From Methanobacteriaceae archaeon (GTDB taxonomy: Archaea; Methanobacteriota; Methanobacteria; Methanobacteriales; Methanobacteriaceae), in assembly GCA_029219465.1 (NCBI GenBank), contig JAQXTL010000007.1, positions 1 through 64,000 of the forward strand: a DNA stretch of 64,000 bases, written 5' to 3'. The notes below the pieces were generated by a model. That model ran no database searches. It saw only the letters and a program-made list of their open reading frames with translations, and was not told the origin of the DNA. Position 1 is the stretch's first letter. Each line of letters begins with the position of its first letter. The translations under genes and the position numbers were made by a program. Positions 36,249 through 45,043 of the stretch are shown here, one piece after another.

Positions 36249-36274
36249 AGTAATTATGTTAAAAACTAATTACT
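36249..36274 (-). promoter_or_regulatory. Inverted repeat AGTAATTA-N10-TAATTACT, candidate autoregulatory operator
   Basis: Perfect 8-bp arms. A TATA-like TTTATATAC on the minus strand lies at about 36298-36306, so transcription towards the XRE gene should begin close to this repeat. That placement fits repression by occlusion. The arm sequence resembles the CATAACTAATTAT element to the right. The rest of 36275-36581 is A+T-rich with no gene. Confidence 0.5.
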
Positions 36275-36581
36275 TATGTTAATGTTAAATTACATAGTAT
36301 ATAAATTTAACTATTTTTAAGAAAATGAATATATGAACTTTAAATAATTAAAAAAAATGTAAAATAAGTTTATATTAATAAATTAATTAAATTAATTCTT
36401 ATTTAAAATAAATATGATTAATTTTTCTTAATTTATAATATTAACAATAAATTAATGGAATTTACTAAAAAATTAACAAACAAAAGATTCATATAGTATG
36501 TAAATAATTATTAACATATGCAATGTTTAGATGACATTTGTAACATATCATTAACACATTGCACAGGGTTCAAAAAAATTA

Positions 36582-36601
36582 TTATGCGCATAACTAATTA
36601 T
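36582..36601 (+). promoter_or_regulatory. Palindrome TTATGCGCATAA overlapping CATAACTAATTAT, upstream of the ABC operon
   Basis: A perfect 12-base palindrome (36582-36593) overlapped by the 13-mer CATAACTAATTAT (36589-36601), about 45 bases before the ABC ATPase ATG and therefore close to the TATA/BRE position. The same 13-mer forms the arms of an inverted repeat at 42291-42334. Confidence 0.45.
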
Positions 36602-36644
36602 ATGAAACCGATTTAATGATTATAATATTTTGGAGATTATTAAT

Positions 36645-37586
36645 ATGGTTGATTATATTATTGAAACAAGGAATCTTACAAAAAGATTTGGAAAACAAAC
36701 TGCTGTAAATTCTCTTGATATGAAAATTGAAAAAGGAAAGATTTATGGTTTGCTTGGTAAAAACGGAGCTGGAAAAACAACAACAATGTGTATGCTCTTA
36801 AATCTTTCAAAACCAACAAATGGAGAGATATTTTTCTTTGGAAAACACTACAAACAAGATCCATACGATGTTTACTCAAAAATAGGATCAATTATAGAAA
36901 CACCCGGTTTTTATGAAAATTTATCTGCTTTTGACAATCTAAAAGTCTTTGCAAAGCTTAGAGGAGACTACAATAAGGAAGATATTGAAAAAGCCCTTGA
37001 AATCGTTTCTCTTACACATGCAAAGGATAAAAAATTCAAAAACTTTTCATTAGGTATGAAACAAAGACTCGGAATTGCTGCTGCTATTATGCACAATCCG
37101 GAAATTTTAATTCTTGATGAGCCGATTAACGGTTTAGATCCAATGGGAATTAAAGAAATTAGAAAACTTCTAAAAGATTTATCTGAAGTTTACGGCACTA
37201 CAATATTAATTTCAAGCCATATCTTAAGTGAAATTGAAGCTATTGCAGATGTTATTGGTGTAATGGACGGAGGATTATTAATTGAAGAAGTATCAATGAA
37301 CCAGTTACATGAAAAATTAAATAAACATGTAAAATTTGAAGTATCTGACATTGATTTAGCATGTAAAATTCTTGAAAAACTTACATTAAAAGAGAATATT
37401 GACTTTTCAGTTAATGAAAATAATATTCATTTATACAATCATTTAGATTTAAGAGCTGAGTTTAACGAGCAATTTGTAAAATCAGGAATCAAAGTAAATG
37501 AAATGTCCATATGTGAAGAAAGTTTAGAAGAATACTTCACCAAGATTATTGACAAAAAAGAAAGATATGGTGAGTTTAATGCTTAA
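36645..37586 (+). CDS. ABC transporter ATP-binding protein (BcrA/lantibiotic-export type)
   Basis: 313 residues. Walker A GLLGKNGAGKTTT, Q-loop region IIETPGFYENLSAFDN, signature NFSLGMKQRLG, Walker B ILILDEPINGLDP and switch His in ILISSHILSEIE are all intact. Closest in style to BcrA/MutF-like ATPases that power two-permease exporters for peptide-antibiotic resistance. The ATG at 36645 has GGAGAT eight bases upstream; the TTG at 36630 in the same frame precedes that site. The next gene starts within its 3' end. Confidence 0.9.
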   Translation: MVDYIIETRNLTKRFGKQTAVNSLDMKIEKGKIYGLLGKNGAGKTTTMCMLLNLSKPTNGEIFFFGKHYKQDPYDVYSKIGSIIETPGFYENLSAFDNLKVFAKLRGDYNKEDIEKALEIVSLTHAKDKKFKNFSLGMKQRLGIAAAIMHNPEILILDEPINGLDPMGIKEIRKLLKDLSEVYGTTILISSHILSEIEAIADVIGVMDGGLLIEEVSMNQLHEKLNKHVKFEVSDIDLACKILEKLTLKENIDFSVNENNIHLYNHLDLRAEFNEQFVKSGIKVNEMSICEESLEEYFTKIIDKKERYGEFNA

Positions 37587-38313
37587 ATTTATTGAAATGG
37601 AGTTTTTCAAGCTAAAAAACTCAAAAGTATTCCTGTTAATTTTACTAGGTTCAATAGCTCCTGCATTTTTAGTGCATTTCGGATTTTCAGGAAGAATTGA
37701 TTATGGTGAAAAAATCACTTTTGCACTCTTATCCGGTCAAACAAACCTGTATATGTTAGCTATTTTTGGCCTGTTTCTTACAACAATTGTAGTATCATAT
37801 ATGTTTAGTCGTGAGTTTAATGAACATACTCTAAAATCAATACTTCCAACACCAATTTCAAGATCAAAATATTTAATTGGTAAATCAGTTGCATTTTTGA
37901 TTTGGATTTTAATATTATGCTCTGTTTGCTTTTTTAGCTCCGTAATATTCTCATACATTACTGGAGTAGAAGGAATAAGTGCTAATTTGATTTTAAAGTA
38001 TTATGGTGAGATGTTAATTGGAGGAGTTTTATTATTTATGGTTATGACTCCTATAATGTTTATTTCCATGCTTATGAAGAGTATGGTTCCAGCTATGATT
38101 TGTGCTGCAACATTATCACTTGGAAATCTATTTGCATACGGACACGATCCTGCAGTATTTTACCCATGGATTCTCCCAGCAATCGTATCTTCAGGTGAAA
38201 TAGTCGAATATACATCAAATATAAGTATGGTTTACGGTTTAATTGCAATAACATTCATTGCAGGATTAGGATTAACATACTACCATTTAACACAAAAGGA
38301 CATCAGATTATAG
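37579..38313 (+). CDS. ABC-2 family permease, lantibiotic-immunity type (first)
   Basis: 244 residues with six membrane helices. The opening FIEMEFFKLKNSKVF is the typical start of MutE/EpiE-like permeases. I choose the ATG at 37579, preceded by GGTGAG, which makes it overlap the ATPase end by eight bases (translational coupling); longer in-frame starts would lie deep inside the ATPase gene. Conserved VVSYMFSREFNEHTLKSILPTPISRSKYL follows the second helix. Confidence 0.87.
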   Translation: MLKFIEMEFFKLKNSKVFLLILLGSIAPAFLVHFGFSGRIDYGEKITFALLSGQTNLYMLAIFGLFLTTIVVSYMFSREFNEHTLKSILPTPISRSKYLIGKSVAFLIWILILCSVCFFSSVIFSYITGVEGISANLILKYYGEMLIGGVLLFMVMTPIMFISMLMKSMVPAMICAATLSLGNLFAYGHDPAVFYPWILPAIVSSGEIVEYTSNISMVYGLIAITFIAGLGLTYYHLTQKDIRL

Positions 38314-38322
38314 GTGATTTAA

Positions 38323-39063
38323 ATGATTAATTTTATTCAAACAGAGTTTTTAAAGTTAAAAAATTCAAAACTGTTCATATTTAGCTTATTAAGCGGACTT
38401 GTTCCTCCATTTTTAATGTATGTTGGAGTCTTAGAAATGCAAGCAGAACATCCTGATTTCATTTTACACTTCTCACAAATGTTTGTTGAAACCCATGTGT
38501 ATATGGCAGGACTGTTTGCAGTATTCCTTTTATGCGTTATAATATCCTATTTGATTGGACGAGAATACACAGAGCATACATTAAAATTAGTCTTAACAAG
38601 CCCAGTATCCAATTTCAAATACTTAACTGGAAAATACATAGTGTTTATAATCTGGACATTGATGTTGTTTAGTGTTACCTTTATTGGAACAATAATATTC
38701 GGTTATTTAGGTGGTGGAGTTGGTTTAACCTTAATAATGGCATTAAAATACTATGGTGTGATGTTATTTGGTGGATTTTTACTTACATTGGTTATGACAC
38801 CATTTATATTCCTGTCAATGATTATGAGAAATATCGTGCCATCAATGATTGTTGGATCCATATTGGTTCTTGTAAACATATTCAGTTATGGCTGTCCATG
38901 GGGACCGTATTTCCCTTGGATGGCATGTTATATTATCAGTTCAAACACAATAACTGATTATTCATGCACATTATTAACACCAATAGCTACTGTATTGATA
39001 ACCTTTATAATTGGTACAGTAATATCATATGGATACTTTAAAATTAAGGATGTTAGTTTATAA
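38323..39063 (+). CDS. ABC-2 family permease, lantibiotic-immunity type (second)
   Basis: 246 residues, clearly a paralogue of the preceding permease: FIQTEFLKLKNSKLF at the start and IISYLIGREYTEHTLKLVLTSPVSNFKYL after helix 2. Six helices. Together with the ATPase and first permease it should form an exporter with two different permeases and one ATPase, as in bacitracin/lantibiotic self-protection systems. No peptide precursor or biosynthesis gene is nearby, so defence against peptides from other microbes is more likely than self-immunity. Confidence 0.87.
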   Translation: MINFIQTEFLKLKNSKLFIFSLLSGLVPPFLMYVGVLEMQAEHPDFILHFSQMFVETHVYMAGLFAVFLLCVIISYLIGREYTEHTLKLVLTSPVSNFKYLTGKYIVFIIWTLMLFSVTFIGTIIFGYLGGGVGLTLIMALKYYGVMLFGGFLLTLVMTPFIFLSMIMRNIVPSMIVGSILVLVNIFSYGCPWGPYFPWMACYIISSNTITDYSCTLLTPIATVLITFIIGTVISYGYFKIKDVSL

Positions 39064-39082
39064 TCATCCTTATTTTCTATTT

Positions 39083-39397
39083 TTAAAAAAGAGGAACAAC
39101 AGAATAAACTGTTATTAATACAACCACGGTTATAATAACAATTGCACCCATTGGAGCCTTTTTCCATGCAAGAGCTGCTGCTACGATTGCACCTATTAAA
39201 CCAATATACCATAATTGATTGTCTACTGTTAATACTCCAGGACAAATTAAAGCAGCTAATGCTGTATATGGAATTAAATTTAAGAATTTCTCGAATTTTG
39301 GTGAGAAATTAAGTTTATCAATAAATAAAGCCGGAATTAACCTTGGAATGAATGTTGCAAGGCTACAACCAATAATTACTAACATTATATAATCCAT
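39083..39397 (-). CDS. azlD: AzlD-type branched-chain amino acid exporter subunit
   Basis: 104 residues, with three to four hydrophobic segments and the AzlD phrase CSLATFIPRLIPALF at about residues 11-25. It partners AzlC to form a branched-chain amino acid exporter in the AzlCD (LIV-E) class. The ATG overlaps the azlC stop by one base (TAATG), so the two subunits are translationally coupled. Convergent with the ABC operon. Confidence 0.9.
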   Translation of the reverse strand: MDYIMLVIIGCSLATFIPRLIPALFIDKLNFSPKFEKFLNLIPYTALAALICPGVLTVDNQLWYIGLIGAIVAAALAWKKAPMGAIVIITVVVLITVYSVVPLF

Positions 39398-40092
39398 TAA
39401 GCATCACCTGAAAGTACGTATTCATCATCAACAATATACATTCCAACTGCTGCACCTACAAGTGTAGATACAATTAAAGCCCAGTTTCCTAAAAATTGGC
39501 TTAAAATAATGTTTAAAACAGCAGTTATCACTACTAAAGCTGCAACCTGTCTGTTTTCCTTAACAGCAGGAACTAAAATTGCTACAAATAAAGCGTAAAG
39601 TGAAATATTAAAACTGTTTGTCACAATTACCGGAAGCAAATCTAAAACTACAACACCGATTGCTGCTCCAAAAATCCAACTGAGCCATGCAATTATAGCA
39701 ATTCCAAGATAAACCCATATTGAAGAATCCTGACTTAAAGAAAACATTGCAAAGGATTCATCAACAGTTGTATGAGCTGCCAGGATATTCAAAGGCAAAT
39801 TAGAGTCTTCTACCTGATTTAAAACACAGGTTGACATTACAAAATACCTTAAGTTAACAACAAAGTTAGTCAACACAATTGCCATAATACTTGCACTGCT
39901 TAACACCATTGACGCAGCAATAAACTGTCCTGCTCCTGCATAAACAAAAACAGACATTGCCACAGTTTCCAATGGACTCATACCTGCTTTTATTGCAATT
40001 GCTGCATAACCAATTCCCATTGGAATATATCCAAAAGTAATTGGAATACCCTTTTTAGCACCCTCAATAAATTTAGCTTTTCTTGAAATAAT
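39397..40092 (-). CDS. azlC: AzlC-type branched-chain amino acid exporter subunit, probable AUU start
   Basis: Integral membrane subunit of the AzlCD exporter; core motif VYAGAGQFIAASMVLS and LTNFVVNLRYFVM. From the first ordinary start (ATG at 40020) only 207 residues are made. The in-frame sequence upstream encodes the conserved AzlC N-terminus, KFIEGAKKGIPITFGYIPM. Between the in-frame TAA upstream and that ATG there is no ATG, GTG or TTG. A clear GAGG (40098-40101) stands five bases before an ATT at 40090-40092 and eight before a second ATT. I therefore extend the gene to 40092 (231 residues, normal for AzlC), with AUU initiation. The alternative is a start-codon mutation. Confidence 0.8.
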   Translation of the reverse strand: MISRKAKFIEGAKKGIPITFGYIPMGIGYAAIAIKAGMSPLETVAMSVFVYAGAGQFIAASMVLSSASIMAIVLTNFVVNLRYFVMSTCVLNQVEDSNLPLNILAAHTTVDESFAMFSLSQDSSIWVYLGIAIIAWLSWIFGAAIGVVVLDLLPVIVTNSFNISLYALFVAILVPAVKENRQVAALVVITAVLNIILSQFLGNWALIVSTLVGAAVGMYIVDDEYVLSGDA

Positions 40093-40124
40093 AACAACCT
40101 CAAAAAATTAAAATAAGAAGTAAT

Positions 40125-41591
40125 TTAACTAAGTAAATTACTTATTTGGTCTGTAGTAATAAGACCTAAGACTTTCATGTCTTCATCAACCACAGGAAGA
40201 CAGGAAATGTCTAATTTACGCATTTTACGTGCAATTTCTTCAATTGCATCATCTGCATGACAATATTCAACATTTTTTGTCATGATATCTTTTAGACGAT
40301 TTGTACCTGTTGCGATAGATTTAGATAAATCCCAGCTTGTAACAATACCAATAAGTTTATCATCATCACTAACAACTGGAATATGAGTTACATTTTTATC
40401 CAACATTAATTTAGCTGCTTCTACAACATCAGAACCTTCTTTAATTTTAGCTATTTTTTCCATCATTAAATCATCAACAACATTTTCTGATAGGAAATTA
40501 GCAAAAATATAATTAAGCTGGCCTTTTTCAAGTAAAAATGCGTCATGTCCATAGTTGGATTTTACTTCTGAAAATGAAACATCAACATTATTTGCATTAA
40601 GAGCAGTTACAATTTCCATACATTGATCTGTTGGATATAACCAGTCCGTATCAACAGAAATAATCTTCACATTTGCTTCAACATCTTTAAATCCATCAAT
40701 TAATGAGTCATTAACAGATAAGTCAAATAAATCAACTGCTTTTGTGATGAATAAATAACTATTAGCGTCAAAACGTTTTACAAATGATTCTCCTTGGTGT
40801 TTTAAGTAACTTTCAACCTGGAAATCAACTGAAAAGTCATAACTAATTTCGTCTTTGTCCTGAAGGCCACGTCCAAATTTGATATCCATTGATTCATCAC
40901 TTAAATAAGTAATATGTGCAATCATACGTGCAATGGACAATCCATTACTTGGAATTTCACAAGAATCATAGTAATTTCCATCATTCCAACTAGGATCTGA
41001 AAATATTGCCTGGCGACCTACTGCATTAAATGCAATTTGTTGAGGTGAAGACATTCCAGTAGTAGCTATTGCAATAGCCTTTTTCATCATTTTAGGATAA
41101 GATACAATCCATTCAAGGACCTGCATTCCTCCCATTGACCCACCAACAACGGCAGCTAATTGGTCAATTCCAAAAGAATCAACTAATTTCTTTTGAACTT
41201 TAACCATATCATTAATAGTAATTACAGGAAAATCCAAACCGTATTCTTTACCGGTTTTAGGATTGATTGAGCTTGGACCAGTAGTTCCTTTACATCCACC
41301 TAATACATTGGAACATATTATAAAGTATTTTTCACTATCTAATGCTTTTCCAGGACCTATTACCATTTCCCACCATCCTGGTTTTCTATCGCCATTATGC
41401 CATCCAGCAGCATGAGCATCACCAGTTAATGCATGACAAATTAAAATAGCATTAGATTTTTCTTTATTAAGCTCACCATAGGTTTCATATGCTACAGTAA
41501 CTTCTTCAAGAGTTTTTCCACTATCTAATACAATTGGATCGGATATATCAAGGTATTTTGTCTCAACAATACCAACAGATTCTTTATTCAT
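40125..41591 (-). CDS. metX: Homoserine O-acetyltransferase with C-terminal CBS domain pair
   Basis: Transfers an acetyl group from acetyl-CoA to homoserine (methionine route). The alpha/beta-hydrolase domain occupies about residues 1-365: the oxyanion region [11 protein letters not shown], nucleophile Ser in [14 protein letters not shown], Asp in [12 protein letters not shown] and His in YGHDAFLLE. Residues about 375-488 are two CBS motifs ([12 protein letters not shown] and [15 protein letters not shown]), typical of methanogen MetX fusions and likely to bind adenine nucleotides or S-adenosylmethionine as regulator. It begins directly after the RNase III stop (no gap). Confidence 0.93.
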   Translation of the reverse strand: MNKESVGIVETKYLDISDPIVLDSGKTLEEVTVAYETYGELNKEKSNAILICHALTGDAHAAGWHNGDRKPGWWEMVIGPGKALDSEKYFIICSNVLGGCKGTTGPSSINPKTGKEYGLDFPVITINDMVKVQKKLVDSFGIDQLAAVVGGSMGGMQVLEWIVSYPKMMKKAIAIATTGMSSPQQIAFNAVGRQAIFSDPSWNDGNYYDSCEIPSNGLSIARMIAHITYLSDESMDIKFGRGLQDKDEISYDFSVDFQVESYLKHQGESFVKRFDANSYLFITKAVDLFDLSVNDSLIDGFKDVEANVKIISVDTDWLYPTDQCMEIVTALNANNVDVSFSEVKSNYGHDAFLLEKGQLNYIFANFLSENVVDDLMMEKIAKIKEGSDVVEAAKLMLDKNVTHIPVVSDDDKLIGIVTSWDLSKSIATGTNRLKDIMTKNVEYCHADDAIEEIARKMRKLDISCLPVVDEDMKVLGLITTDQISNLLS

Positions 41592-42263
41592 TTATACCCC
41601 TTTTATATTCAATTTTTCAATAGCTATTTTTGCAGCTGCTTGTTCTGCTTCTTTTTTATTTCTACCTTTTCCAACACCCATTTCTTTACCATCAACCATT
41701 ATTGCAATGATAAATGTCTTATCGTGAGGAACTCCATATTCCTCTAATATTTCATATGATACGTCCATTTCGTTTGCATCACCATATTCTTTCATGGTTG
41801 ACTTGTAATCAGCAAAGAAAACTACTTTTTTATCAATGAATTTAAATATATTCTCAGCAACAAAATTCTTTACAAAATCCCAACCCTGATCTAAAAACAT
41901 TGCACCTAAAAATGACTCAACAATATCTGCTTTTATAGACATCAATTCATTTTTTGTAAGGTTTGATTCCTGAGCAGAGACGTGTAAATACTCATCAAGG
42001 CCCAATTCTTCAGAATAATGGATTAATGCAAATTGACAAACGTAATTTGCTCTTAATTTTGTTAATTTACCTTCACCATACTGAGGGTATTTTTCATAAA
42101 GATATTCTGAAACAATGACACTTAAAACAGAGTCACCTAAAAACTCCAAACGTTCATAGTTATAATCCAAACCATGTATTGTTGAATATGAACCATGAGA
42201 AAATGCAGTTTCATATAAAATCTTATTATCTGTTTTTATGCCAAATTTTTCAAACAAATTCAT
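41592..42263 (-). CDS. rnc: Ribonuclease III
   Basis: Double-strand-specific endoribonuclease, 223 residues. The RNase III signature ERLEFLGDS is at residues 37-45, and the second metal site DIVESFLGA has Asp113 and Glu116. A double-stranded-RNA-binding domain fills about 155-222, ending GRNKKEAEQAAAKIAIEKL. All catalytic acids are intact. RNase III is uncommon in archaea, where splicing endonuclease usually matures rRNA; a few methanogens have it, probably by transfer from bacteria. It abuts metX. The upstream region carries a long inverted repeat around its TATA box. Confidence 0.93.
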   Translation of the reverse strand: MNLFEKFGIKTDNKILYETAFSHGSYSTIHGLDYNYERLEFLGDSVLSVIVSEYLYEKYPQYGEGKLTKLRANYVCQFALIHYSEELGLDEYLHVSAQESNLTKNELMSIKADIVESFLGAMFLDQGWDFVKNFVAENIFKFIDKKVVFFADYKSTMKEYGDANEMDVSYEILEEYGVPHDKTFIIAIMVDGKEMGVGKGRNKKEAEQAAAKIAIEKLNIKGV

Positions 42264-42290
42264 AGATAAATCCCAAATTAAGTTAATAAC

Positions 42291-42334
42291 ATAATTAGTT
42301 ATGATTTTTTAGTTATATATACATAACTAATTAT
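42291..42334. promoter_or_regulatory. 13-bp-arm inverted repeat flanking the rnc TATA box
   Basis: ATAATTAGTTATG and CATAACTAATTAT are perfect complements separated by 18 bases containing AGTTATATATACAT, which on the minus strand reads as a TATA box about 50 bases before the rnc start. A dimer bound to the arms would clamp the promoter. The right arm is the same 13-mer as at 36589-36601. The divergent small gene at 42410 has its own TATA-like TTTATTTATATG near 42357. Confidence 0.55.
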
Positions 42335-42409
42335 TTGTTTTCAAATGCTCCCTCACTTTATTTATATGTTAATTAGAACCAAATTAAAAATAAAAGAGGA
42401 TTAGATAGC

Positions 42410-42745
42410 ATGATTATTAATTGGAAACAAGAAATGAAAAAAATCGACCCTGAAATGAAATTTAGAGCTGAAGGCGGATGGTTAAAAACAGTTGAAGAAT
42501 TAGACAAAAGTGTTAAAAACGGATACTCACTTGTAGGTGACTTTGTAAAAGCAGGTGATTATGAAGAAGAATACGATGAAGGATTATATCTTGACTGTAA
42601 TAAAGAAAAAAATGGAAGAAAAGTACAACAGGATTACAGACTATTTCGTATTAGAGATGGTAAATTAAGATTACTTGATATGGTAATTGACGGAACCAGC
42701 ACATGGGCTGTTGATTTATGGGATGCTGTTGAAGACGAGCTTTAA
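42410..42745 (+). CDS. Small cytosolic protein of unknown function
   Basis: 111 residues, charged and soluble, with no signal or membrane segment. Notable segments are FRAEGGWLKTVEELDKSV, YDEGLYLDCNKEKNG and a C-terminal STWAVDLWDAVEDEL. I do not recognise a family. AGAGGA lies before the ATG. Good codon use and high internal order support a real gene. It is divergent from rnc across the inverted repeat and convergent with the next small gene, leaving no operon clue. Confidence 0.72.
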   Translation: MIINWKQEMKKIDPEMKFRAEGGWLKTVEELDKSVKNGYSLVGDFVKAGDYEEEYDEGLYLDCNKEKNGRKVQQDYRLFRIRDGKLRLLDMVIDGTSTWAVDLWDAVEDEL

Positions 42746-42750
42746 AAAAG

Positions 42751-43128
42751 CTATTTTTTCAATACAAACTTTGAAAAACCGGTTTCCTGGACGTTAATCC
42801 TATTATCCAAACAGGTAGGTTGTTGTAATAGAATAATTTTATGGTCTATATTTTGAGGATAATTTTTTCCCTTACCATCAATTATTCCTCTAAAACTTAC
42901 ACGAAATTCTCCTGTTTGTCCAATATCCATCATTATTTTCTCAGATGAAATAACATCATCAAAAAAGTTTTCAATATCACTTATTTCAAATATTGGAGCA
43001 ATATAACTTATAGCCATCAACCCATTTTCATTTTCTCTAATTTTAACATTTCTTTGATCTAATTTGATAGAATCATTTGTTCTAGTTCTAGTCAATGTAA
43101 TATAATCTGAAAGCCCAAAATTCAACAT
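42751..43128 (-). CDS. Small protein of unknown function
   Basis: 125 residues from the ATG at 43128, preceded by GGTGAT. The frame stays open further upstream, to 43287, but that extension is low-complexity and runs into the divergent transporter gene, so I reject it. The protein is soluble; phrases GLSDYITLTRTRTNDSI and FDDVISSEKIMMDIGQTGEFRVSFRGI suggest a beta-rich fold. No family recognised. Confidence 0.68.
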   Translation of the reverse strand: MLNFGLSDYITLTRTRTNDSIKLDQRNVKIRENENGLMAISYIAPIFEISDIENFFDDVISSEKIMMDIGQTGEFRVSFRGIIDGKGKNYPQNIDHKIILLQQPTCLDNRINVQETGFSKFVLKK

Positions 43129-43202
43129 AAAATCACCATTATTACTATTATATTGACAAATAAGAATATAATTTTTATTGATGAAAAAATAAAATATAAT
43201 AC

Positions 43203-44099
43203 ATGGGATTTGATAAGAAATTAATAGTATTTTTTCCAGTAATTGCTGGAATTTTATGGGGATCTGGTGGAATTTTTGTAAGAGCATTCAATGATTTTGG
43301 ATTTCACACTCTTTCAATTTTCGCATCAAGAGTAATTCCTGCTACAATATTATTATTTATTATGCTATTGATTTATGATAAAAAATCACTAAAAATTGAT
43401 ATTAAAGATATTTGGGTGTTTATTGGAACCGGTTTGATTGCAACATTACCATCTAGTGTATTTTATAATGAATCATTACTTAATGTTTCTCTTTCACTAG
43501 CTGCATTATTACTGGGTCTTTCTCCAGTATTTGCACTAATTATATCAGTAGTATTATTTAAAGAAAAACTAACTTCAAGAAAAATATTCTGTTTGGTTAT
43601 TGCACTAATTGGTTGTTTATTTGTAAGTGGAGTATTGGAAACATCAGGATTTAAATGGTCAGGATGGGGAATTATAGCAGGGCTTTTATCTGCACTAACA
43701 TGGGCTATTTATGGAGTATTCTCAAAAATAGCTATTAAAAAGAATTATTCTACATTAACAATTCTCTTTTACAATTTCTTTATATGTTCCGTATTTCTAA
43801 TACCATTTACACAGTGGGATTTATTTATAACATATACTGCTACAAATACACTAGAGAATATACTGGGTATTGTTTTTTATGCAATAATTACAATAGTGCT
43901 TCCATATTTCTTATTTAATTATGCATTAAAATACATGGATAATGGAGAAGCTACAATATTATACGGCGGTGCTGAGCCTATTGCGGCTACTATATTTGGA
44001 GCATTAATTTTTGCAGAATATCCAAGTATCCTTAATATGATTGGAATTATAATTACAATACTTGCATTATCATTATTGGTCAAATCCAATGAAATATAA
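43203..44099 (+). CDS. EamA/DMT-superfamily transporter
   Basis: 298 residues with ten membrane helices arranged as two EamA repeats: residues about 10-135, opening AGILWGSGGIFVRAF, and about 150-290, opening GLLSALTWAIYGVFSKIA, each ending in the expected LGLSPVFALIISVVLFKE / YGGAEPIAATIFGALIFAE signature. This family moves metabolites or amino acids across the cytoplasmic membrane, often outward. No ribosome binding site is evident before the ATG, so it may be read from a leaderless or short-leader message. Substrate unknown. Confidence 0.88.
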   Translation: MGFDKKLIVFFPVIAGILWGSGGIFVRAFNDFGFHTLSIFASRVIPATILLFIMLLIYDKKSLKIDIKDIWVFIGTGLIATLPSSVFYNESLLNVSLSLAALLLGLSPVFALIISVVLFKEKLTSRKIFCLVIALIGCLFVSGVLETSGFKWSGWGIIAGLLSALTWAIYGVFSKIAIKKNYSTLTILFYNFFICSVFLIPFTQWDLFITYTATNTLENILGIVFYAIITIVLPYFLFNYALKYMDNGEATILYGGAEPIAATIFGALIFAEYPSILNMIGIIITILALSLLVKSNEI

Positions 44100-44154
44100 T
44101 TTAACAAAATATTTAATATAAGAATTACATTAAAACTAATTAGAGGTAAAAAAT

Positions 44155-45036
44155 ATGACTAACAACGAAATAGTTCTTTACAACAGAGAAAAAGATTACA
44201 TCCCTCGTATTGCAGCAATCAATGATTTATGTGGATACGGAAAATGTTCCCTTGGAGTAGCTATTCCAGTATTATCTGCAGCAGGATGTGACGTTTGTCC
44301 TGTTCCTACAGGATTATTCTCAAATCACACTGCATTTCCTGAATGGCATATGCATGACACAACAGAAATTCTCAATGATTACTTAAACGCATGGAAAGGA
44401 ATTGATGTTGATATTGATGCAATATACTCAGGATTTTTAGGTTCAGAGGAGCAAGTTGACATTATCAGAAGTGTTTACGAAACATATCCTAATGCTCTTA
44501 AAATCGTAGATCCAGTTATGGCAGACCATGGTCAAGTATACCCAACATATACCGAAGAATTATGCCAAGCAATGGCAAGTCTTGCATGTGATGCTGACAT
44601 TCTTACTCCTAACCTTACCGAAGCAGCTATTATTTTAGGAGAACCAATCGGTGATGAATGGGGAGGTTCCAATATTGATGATGAAGAAGCACACCGTATT
44701 TTAAACGCTCTTTTAGACCTTGGAGCTAAATACGTTGTATTAAAAGGTATTCAAAGAGAAGATGGCATCATCCGTAACTTTGTAGGTGGTAAAGACATGG
44801 AAATTACAGAAGCATCCAATGAATTTTTACCATACATGTTACACGGTACCGGAGATTTATACGCAAGTTCCCTTTTAGCAGCAGTCATGGTTGGTAAAGA
44901 CATGGCAAGTGCTGTTGAATTTGCAGGTAACATTACTCATGATGCAATAATTGTATCTTCAAAACAACCAAACTTCCAAGATCGTGGAGTAAACTTTGAA
45001 ACACTTCTTGGTCAAGTAACCGATTTATTAGACTAA
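44155..45036 (+). CDS. Pyridoxal/pyridoxamine kinase-family protein (PdxY/ThiD-like)
   Basis: 293 residues, ribokinase-superfamily fold. Visible are AINDLCGYGKCSLGVAIPVLSAAGCDVCPVPTG near the start, VDPVMADHG in the middle, TPNLTEAAIILG, and the C-terminal anion-hole/catalytic motif HGTGDLYAS with Asp as base. Most like bacterial pyridoxamine kinases that salvage vitamin B6 to pyridoxal phosphate. A hydroxymethylpyrimidine role is less likely, given the PVPTGLFSNHTAF substrate loop. Preceded by GAGGTAAAAAATATG. It has its own hairpin terminator. Confidence 0.87.
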   Translation: MTNNEIVLYNREKDYIPRIAAINDLCGYGKCSLGVAIPVLSAAGCDVCPVPTGLFSNHTAFPEWHMHDTTEILNDYLNAWKGIDVDIDAIYSGFLGSEEQVDIIRSVYETYPNALKIVDPVMADHGQVYPTYTEELCQAMASLACDADILTPNLTEAAIILGEPIGDEWGGSNIDDEEAHRILNALLDLGAKYVVLKGIQREDGIIRNFVGGKDMEITEASNEFLPYMLHGTGDLYASSLLAAVMVGKDMASAVEFAGNITHDAIIVSSKQPNFQDRGVNFETLLGQVTDLLD

Positions 45037-45043
45037 TTTTTTA

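Noticed and set aside
42751-43287. Longer 178-residue version of the small unknown protein
   Set aside because: The N-terminal extension overlaps the divergent transporter gene, is low-complexity, and a good GGTGAT-ATG lies at 43128.
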